From Buxus sempervirens (Eukaryota; Streptophyta; Magnoliopsida; Buxales; Buxaceae): DNA of 64,000 bases. The first letter of the stretch is position 1; each line of letters opens with the position of its first letter. The notes under the pieces are model-generated. The model was given only the letters and a program-made list of their open reading frames with translations, ran no database searches and was not told the origin of the DNA. A program made the position numbers and the translations under genes. The stretch covers positions 11,284,001-11,348,000 of the forward strand of contig OX387193.1 in NCBI GenBank assembly GCA_947561395.2. The letters are read 5' to 3'. Positions 56,842 through 64,000 of the stretch are shown here, one piece after another.

Positions 56842-56848
56842 GGGGGAG
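56833..56848 (+). other. Copia 2 polypurine tract
   Basis: aacttgagggggag runs up to the 3' LTR at 56849; it overlaps the ORF stop region. Confidence 0.85.
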
Positions 56849-57075
56849 TGTTGGCATGAGCTGTATATGGGTGTAATTATTAGTAGATTGTTTCTATAAT
56901 TAATCCCAGGAATCCGGTTAGGAAACCAAATCCTGGTTGTAAATATAGGAATATTTTAGTTTCCATTAGAAGAGGATTTGTTTCCTTCATAGGAGGTAAT
57001 TGTATCTATATATTCCTCCATCTTGGAGAAGAATACAGTAATGAAGTATAATTATTCAGAAACCATTGTCTAACA
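56849..57075 (+). repeat. Copia 2 3' LTR (227 bp)
   Basis: Identical to the 5' LTR except for one base (ccattagaag). Confidence 0.95.
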
Positions 57076-60000
57076 ACTAACATATCATATTCTTATATCT
57101 TTATCTATTAAAAAAATCATATTTTCTATTACATATATTTAATTTTGCTTACAGATATTTACTGATAAAACCCTACTAAAGCAATTAATAACTTTAATAA
57201 CATGCTTCGTGTACACTTCTTCTCACATAATTTTAATTTTAATAATTATAAATCCATATATATCTAATTAATATTAATATTTTAAATATCTAAAAAAGAA
57301 CTATTTGAGGAGAAAACGATAATAATAAAATTCTTATATATGTATCTAATTCTGACATATAATCATCCATATATATCTCATTAACTATTTTATAATTTTT
57401 AATTAAAAAAATTAATATATAATTAATAAGTGGTTATTTAAATATGGCTAATATATTAAACAATTATTTTTATGAATTAGTTAATAAAATTTTAGTAAAT
57501 AGTTTAATTAATCAAAGACTATATATAAGGGCAATAATGAAATTCTCATATATATATATATATATATAAAATTTTAACTTTAATTAGTTAAATCCACGTA
57601 AATTTTAATTTTGCTGAGAGATTTTTACTAATAAAATTAAATAAATAATTAATATGACATTATTTAAATAATTAGTTCATTTAAATATTAACAATGATAA
57701 AATTTCTAAGTAATAAAAGGGATATTTAAATTTCTACTAATTGGTAATGAAAATAAACATATTTTATTGATTATTTATAATTCTTTTATTTTAAACTAAT
57801 ATTACGAAAAAAATTATCTAATTTCATTGATAATGGACTATTTGAATCATTGCTAATTTCTCTATCATCCTATAAACAAAAAAAATAAAATTAATTAATT
57901 ACCTTCATTAGTTTGCTCCAATATCTCAATTAAGTACTGTATAAAAGGCAAACAAAAATCAAATAAGATTAAAACAAGAGTTAGACTAATATAATAAGGA
58001 GAAGTAAAATTAAACAAGAATTAAATTAAGAGACAATGAATATAATTTTTATGAAATTTTATTTACTTATTGGTGATAATAGGTTTACCTATTTTTAATG
58101 AAATGCATAATATAGAGGAATGGAAATTTGTATATATAGAATGGTGGTAGTGAAGGTTGTTGTAGTAGCAATCATCTTAAGCAATATATTTATAAGTTTG
58201 AATCATGTCATAATTTGTTAAGATCATTCATAATTTGTTAGAATCATTGAAAATATAAAATGTGTCATAACTATTCATAACAATCTCATTATCCTTGAGA
58301 ATGAGAAAAAATATTTAATTATTTACGATAACAATTACATTTTAAAATAATTATTAAAATCTATATTAATAAATTATTAAATTGTTATTTAATAACTACA
58401 AGAACAAATTTAAAATAACTACGAAGGAATTGGTTCCCCATCAAATATACATTGAATATAAATAAGTTAATATTTTTACAAAAAATTATAAATTGAAATT
58501 GACTTTGCTAAAATGTATTAAATATAATAATTATTTTAAATTATTTAAATAGATCAAAGCCCCATTTTTCATGCATTATATTTGACTAAAAGAAGTATTT
58601 TGACAATTATTAACAAATAATTAATAAACCTATTTTATTATTATGTAATTATAGTAATATTAACTATTAAAAATAATTATTAATTATTTTGATAATTATT
58701 AACAAAATATTTAATATATTGATTATATTAATTTATATATTAATATGATTATATAATATATTAATATAACATACATATTTAAAATTTTAGTAACTAATTT
58801 ATTTAATTAATTAAAATATTTTTTGAAAATTATTAGTAATTATTTTAATTATTAATATATTACTTGATTAATTTTTTCATTGTGTTATAATCCATTGTAC
58901 TTTGAGATGATGTTTATAGCACAATATATCCAACCGGACTCACCATCCAAGATATGTGAGCAACATGACTTTGCATTTTGGGGAACAATGGATAATAGAA
59001 ATATTGACCAAAATATTTCAAATGATCCATACATTGAATACGAGACATGTTGTATATTAGAAATCTTTCTTGAGTTATTGGGGTTGAAAACACATTACAA
59101 CCGATTTTTTTTTATTTTGAATTTAATAGGATTTTAACAGTAATTGCAATTATCAAAATCCTTTTATTTAGATAAGTACTAAAGAAGCATCAAATTTAAT
59201 ATGATTTTATTAGTAATTCCAATTATTAAAATTCTTTTAGTTAGATAAGTAATGGAGAAGTCTAAAGCTAGCTAATTAAATGAGACATGGAAATAAAAAG
59301 AAAAAAAGATACTGTTGACATTAGTCTAGAAAGAATATTTTAGGTATGTGAAAATAAAACGTACTTTAAGTAGTTTGTGATTTTAATAGTAGTATTGATT
59401 TAAATTTTATAACATAGAAAAAGTTTTGATCTTTTAAACATTAGTTGGAATAAAACAGTTTAATATAAGTAAAAAATTAATCATAAAATAAGAAATATAG
59501 AAATCCAATAAAATTTTTAAAAAATAAAATATCTTTTGGGCATTACCATAATAATTAGTAAAAATTTAAACCTCTTGATTTAATAATTGAAAGTTAGTTG
59601 TTCCAATTGCTAGCAAAAAGAGGGTTTAGTCGTCACCACACCTCACATTTTTAGTTTTTATTTTTTATTTTTTATCTTTTCTTTTGGTATAAAATTTAAC
59701 AATATATAGAGGAGGGGATATTATGTAAAGATATATCTATTAATTAACATATATTAACATATTAATATATACAATTATCTAAATAACATTCATAAAGATA
59801 ACATATAAATAACACACCTAAGAGCCCTTTTCTTTTTTATATATAAACTCAAATGTATACACATGAAAAAATATATCCTGATACCTAAATACGTGAAGAT
59901 ATATATTTATATATTAATTAAGTTAAAGATAAAGTGCGAACCAAAAGGGCTATTCATAATTCGCAGAAAAGAGAGAATCATAATCATTAGAGAGAAGAGA

Positions 60001-60423
60001 AATGTAAACAACAATAAATAGGAGAACACCAAATTCATATATTGGAGAAAGTGGGATGTGAAGATATATATTAATTAAGATAACAAAAAATCAAATATTA
60101 TGTATTTAGTACTTTGCTTTACAATATATATATATATTATTTGCTATTTATGCGCGTGCATTCCCCTATATATATACATATATTAACTTTATCACATTAT
60201 CCTACTTAATATTTTAAACAATTCTGTATTACCTCGCAAGTTGCCTTGCCTGTGTCACCAACCAATGAATTTCCCCCACATCAGACAATTGCCATGTGGC
60301 AGCATTTCATTGGGTATCAACCGAGGTGCCTTGTTGTAACAGAAACGAATGCCTTCATTTCAAGAACAGTGAAACCCCCTGTCTTTCCTCCAGATTCTCT
60401 TCCTTTTTCTCCTGGAATTCCTC
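57076..60423. other. AT-rich gene-poor region
   Basis: About 3.3 kb dominated by A and T, with runs such as taattaatta and an (AT)n stretch at about 57549-57568. No coding exon, RNA gene or domain-bearing ORF was recognised. It separates Copia 2 from the acid phosphatase gene and could be scaffold-attachment-like or old degenerate transposon DNA. Confidence 0.6.
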
Positions 60424-60424
60424 C

Positions 60425-60432
60425 TATAAATT
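60425..60432 (+). promoter_or_regulatory. TATA box of the acid phosphatase gene
   Basis: tataaatt in ctcctataaattccc, about 50 bases before the ATG at 60476. This implies a very short leader of about 20 bases. Confidence 0.55.
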
Positions 60433-60475
60433 CCCAATCTAGACTTTTTAAGTTCCAAAATATTCTCTTTCTGTC

Positions 60476-60891
60476 ATGAATCCTTTCACGTTCCTTCTGT
60501 TCTTGAGTCTCTGTTCAATCGCGTCTGGGAACGAAAAAAAGGAACCCCATCTTTTGCCGAGACCGTTAATCCTCGAATTCCCCGAAAAGAACATCGATGT
60601 CGGATTGGAATTGTCAAAGGAGGAGATGCAATTACAGTGTACCAGTTGGAGGTTTGCAGCAGAGACTAATAACCTGAATCCATGGAAGACAATCCCCTCT
60701 GAATGCGCAGGTTATGTGAATGATTATTTGAATAATAGAGCTTATATTGTCGATCTTGAAAGGGTCTCCAAGGAGGCAGCAATTTATGCCAACAGTGTTG
60801 AATTAAGGGGTGATGGGAAGGATATTTGGATTTTTGATATTGACGAGACGCTACTCTCTAATCTTCCATATTATGCGGATCACGGTTATGG
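60476..60891 (+). CDS. Acid phosphatase exon 1
   Basis: 138 codons plus two bases (gg); ATG 60476, donor gtaaga at 60892. Carries the signal peptide and DxDxT motif. Confidence 0.88.
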
Positions 60892-61183
60892 GTAAGATTC
60901 AGGATCTTCTTTGTTCTAGTCCATATAATTTGTGTGTGTGTTTCTAACATGGGTTTTGGTTGGAAGCTCATAGATTGGAGCTTTTCGATGGTCATGAGTT
61001 TGATAAATGGGTGGAAAAGGCATCAGCACCGGTAATAGAGTCCAGTATTAAGTTGTATGAAGAAATTCTGAGGTTGGGATTCAAGATCTTCTTGGTGACT
61101 GGACGCAGTGAAAAGCTTAGGAGTGCTACTGTTGAGAATTTGAGAAATGCAGGATTTCGGAATTGGGACAAGCTTATATTAAG
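60476..61183 (+). CDS. HAD class acid phosphatase / VSP-like protein, 5' two exons
   Basis: Exons 60476-60891 and 60974-61183 encode 208 residues plus a split codon. An N-terminal signal peptide (MNPFTFLLFLSLCSIASG) suggests secretion or vacuolar delivery. Family marks (plant acid phosphatase, HAD subfamily IIIB, PF03767): CTSWRFAAETNNLNPWKTIP, WIFDIDETLLSN with the catalytic DxDxT (D121, D123, T125), GYG-LELFDGHEFDKWV, and motif II FLVTGR (T181). The family is about 255-270 aa, so about 60 residues with motifs III and IV (GKTA..., GNSGDQWSD) are missing. They belong to a last exon not found before the window end at 64000. Instead a LINE follows from about 61484. Vegetative storage proteins share this fold but usually lose the first catalytic Asp; here it is kept, favouring an active enzyme if the gene is complete. 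Confidence 0.88.
60974..61183 (+). CDS. Acid phosphatase exon 2
   Basis: Acceptor ctcatag at 60973 was chosen over the earlier ggaag because only it gives HGYG-LELFDG without a stop. Encodes LELFDGHEFDKWVEKASAP to NWDKLILR; donor gtatcg at 61184. Confidence 0.85.
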
Positions 61184-61483
61184 GTATCGATACAGACTCT
61201 GTTATAGATTTTCGAAAATAGAATTCCTTGTTTACTTATTTATTACATACATTGTGTTTAGGTCTGCAACTGTTATGTAAGATGACTGATTGCGTTTCTT
61301 GTTTTTTGATGAATATTGTCAATTTATCATCATAAATAATCTCTCACATTACCTGTTTCATATCAAAAGATATCCTTAGACAGTCAATTAGGCATTTGTT
61401 TAAGGTTCTTAAACTGTTCTAAGGGATGATTGTATGCTTGCTTTTTTTACATCACAGATTTCTAGATCATTTATTTAAAAGAT

Positions 61484-63690
61484 TTTTTTAATCAGGAATG
61501 AAAATAATGCATTAAAAGACAGAAACATAAAAAAGTTACGAAGAACACATCGCCGGTGAAATGGGATGGATGCATCCAAAAACAGCAACACCCACATAAC
61601 ATGTGGAAAACCTCTAAGCCATAATCATCTCCCAGTTTCTTACAGTCTTCCCCAGCTCATAGCCACAACAATCCGAAGAGGTCGAAGACTAGAAAGCCAC
61701 AAGGGCCATAACTGCATCTAGGACTGATCCTCGTCCAATGTAAATGTCCTAAAAAATACGTCAATTCTGATCTAGCCACAATAACCAATTGATAGCAAAG
61801 AAGACCCCTGGCCTTCCCCCTTTTTTAGACATATGTGGGAAACTCCACTGCTTGGCCAATTCACAAAGGGTTCTAAGGAATGCCCACTGCACTCCTGCCT
61901 AATACAACAATCTCCTCTATATAAGTTCCAAAAAAAATCTCAATGCTCCAGTAGGATGGTATACTGACTCCCCGACCCTCATACAAAGCGTAAAAACATG
62001 CAGTGAAATGAACCAAGTTATCCTATGGCACTGAGGAATTTCTAAAGTATTGATCCTATTAAGAAAGGCAATCCATGCAAATGTCTTTACTTTGAAGGGG
62101 ATTTTGGCCGTCCAAAGAAAGGAGATAACATAGCAAGGGGAATGTGAAGATTCCAAATTCTGAAAATGTGACATCCAAGATGTACTAGAGTGCTGCACTT
62201 GAGGTCAGACAATCAAAATCTAACATATGGAGTTGAAGAATGAATGACTACCCCTTTAAGATTCTCAAATAATGCTCCCAGCTCATCCACCTCTGGTTTT
62301 CGAAACTAAAGGTTTCAATGTAACCCATTGATTGACCACGAAAGAATGTCACAAACAAAAGGATATTTGCGTGTACAAACATGATAAAGGCATGGGAATG
62401 AGAAGCAAGGGAAGAATCACCCCACCAGACATCAGACGGAAACTTTTTTTGTGTCCTCGAAACGGAACTTAGTGTAGTAGACACTAAAAGCAAGAAAACA
62501 TGGGCAAGGGCCAAAAAGGATTTCTAGGGACACTCGTAAGGTATTCTAGCATTATGCTTGACTTCCCTTCCATTGTTATGATTGCCATACTTACTCAAGG
62601 TTACCTGATGCCATAATGTCTCATGTTCCTGGATGAACCTCCAAAGCCATTTTCCAAGTAGTGCAAAGTTCTTCAATTACACATTACCAAGAGAAAGTAC
62701 TCCTTGGCTAATTTGCCGAGAAACCTATTCCTAATTTACCAAGTAGTCTTTTGCTTTCCTCCCCCCTTCCATAAAAAGTCTCTTTGTATGTTTTTTGATT
62801 GTGTATACTACCTTAGTCGGGGCTCTAAACAAAAACATATAATACACTGGAAGGTTGGACGAAGAAGCTTTAATTAACGTGACTTAAAAACTCCCTAGTG
62901 GTAAGTACTGCTTCTCCCATACAGGCTACTTCCTCATTTTCTCTACTATTGGTTCCCAGATTCCTACAAACTTAACTTTCCCATCCAATGGAAGACCAAG
63001 ATTGGTAATGGGCCAGCTTATATATTTACACCCCAACTAGTCTGCAAATGCTCTCATCTCCTCATCTAGTACATGAATTACCACAAATGCTGCTCTTTCC
63101 AATATACAACTTAATCCCAGACAACATCTTAGAATACTTAGGATGCACCTAGTCCAAAACACTGTTTCCCAACACTTTTCTAAGAACAAAATGGTGTCAT
63201 CCACAATTGTAAAGTGTGATATGTGAACACTATCTTTACCGACCCCAAACCCTTTTATGAAACCATTACTCTCACCTACAACCACCAATCTACCAAAAAC
63301 ATCACTAACCATTGTGAGAAGGAATGAGGATGACGGATCACCTTGCCTCAACCCTCTAGAAGAACGAACCTGACCAGGCGCCCTACATTAAGGAGAAATG
63401 AAAACAAGATATTATGTAGACATCCCCTAATCCATCCACACTATCGATCTCCTAGACCTTTCTCAAGATCCACCTTACACACCAAACATGGTTGTCCTAT
63501 CTGTTTCCTCTCAGCTACACTCATTGGAAACTAGAGAATAATCCAAAATTTGATGGCTCTTTACAAAAGCACTTTGATTTGCAGTTTATATTCTCCCCAT
63601 CAATTCCTTTAGTCTTTAACAACAGTACTTTAGCAATGATTTTATACAGACTTGTTGCAAGGCTAATTGGTCCAAAAGATTTTAGTTACA
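61484..63690 (-). mobile_element. LINE remnant (RT and zinc-binding domain)
   Basis: On the minus strand: FGPISLATSLYKIIAKVL near 63670 (start of LINE RT palm), then RQGDPSSSFLLTMVSDVFG and the RT box IVDDTILFLEKC at 63037-63351 (normally FADD), later WTAKIPFKVKTFAWIAFLN (RVT zinc-binding) at 61917-62198. Frame breaks are many, so it is inactive. A short A-tail on the minus strand is seen as T at about 61484-61490. The 5' limit is uncertain. It lies directly after exon 2 of the acid phosphatase gene, against its transcription. Confidence 0.8.
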
Positions 63691-64000
63691 ATGTATGAGG
63701 TCAATATTATGTTCAACTTATGAACTCTATCTGGAGCATTTTTGCCATGAGTTACTGTGTTAGTATGAATAAAACACTATGGCAGCATCTTGATGTCCCC
63801 CAACTTTAGCCCAAAATCATAGAGTTCTAGAATTGGATAGCAATTTTCCATGAAGTTTCTAGAATTTTTGTTTCCTTTAAACTAAGATATTTCTCATTGT
63901 CATTAACTAAGAAGTTTCGTGATTATCTGTGAAGAGTTGTTCAAGTAGTTGTAAGTTGTGAGGATAATTTATGTAAATTTTCTGCACCTTGTCCTTGTAC
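63691..64000. other. Right edge, no feature recognised
   Basis: No acid phosphatase exon and no LINE domain could be recognised here; it may be further LINE sequence or intron. Confidence 0.4.

Larger units (their letters stand above)
52124..57075 (+). mobile_element. Copia 2: young, apparently intact Ty1-copia element
   Basis: A 4952-bp element with 227-bp LTRs (52124-52350 and 56849-57075) that differ at a single base (ccataag / ccattag), a perfect initiator tRNA-Met primer-binding site, one uninterrupted Gag-Pol ORF, and a polypurine tract before the 3' LTR. Flanks share acta (52120-52123 and 57076-57079). The near-identity of the LTRs points to a recent insertion. All parts needed for autonomous transposition are seen. 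Confidence 0.95.

Noticed and set aside
1-64000. tRNA, rRNA or snRNA genes
   Set aside because: None was recognised by eye on either strand; a covariance-model scan would be decisive.

Overview
This window is nuclear DNA of a flowering plant. The evidence is split genes with GT-AG introns, plant-type gene families, Ty1-copia and Ty3-gypsy LTR retrotransposons, a Cassandra-type TRIM carrying 5S rRNA sequence, LINEs and MITEs. The species cannot be read from the sequence. About half the window is transposon-derived, much of it nested.

Layout. (1) 1-18017: 3' part of an O-fucosyltransferase family gene on the + strand, six exons from 2963 to 18017, with its 5' exons beyond the left edge. Its introns and left flank hold a Gypsy/Cassandra chimera (82-1151), two LINE remnants and a 6.7-kb Gypsy-derived element whose LTRs face opposite ways (4923-11596, TSD tttac). 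(2) 18018-24080: gene flank with minisatellites, a complete Cassandra TRIM (20074-20806) and a TIR element. (3) 24081-29167: a complete six-exon DSP8/PTPMT1-like phosphatase gene of 322 aa, with a Harbinger-type MITE in intron 3. (4) 30520-47528: a foldback MITE, then a decayed Copia element opened by later insertions: a hAT MITE, a long solo LTR that itself holds another solo LTR, a Cassandra-like TRIM split by a solo LTR, and a third solo LTR in reverse. (5) 47529-52123: flank with a retroposon bearing a 14-bp TSD and a one-exon remnant resembling a G-protein gamma subunit. (6) 52124-57075: a young, apparently intact Copia element with 227-bp LTRs differing at one base and a 1462-codon Gag-Pol ORF. 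(7) 57076-60423: very AT-rich, gene-poor DNA. (8) 60476-61183 onward: the first two exons of an HAD class acid phosphatase / vegetative-storage-protein-like gene, followed by a LINE; its last exon is not in the window.

The three host genes do not form a pathway. They are ordinary single genes: a Golgi-type glycosyltransferase, a lipid phosphatase likely in mitochondria, and a secreted acid phosphatase. The unusual content is structural: an LTR element integrated with inverted LTRs, a Gypsy-Cassandra recombinant, two related TRIMs with and without 5S sequence, solo LTRs carrying clusters of CCGTA/TACGG palindromes, and four long G/C homopolymers. Exon boundaries were placed by reading frames and splice dinucleotides; family names rest on recognised motifs, not on searches.
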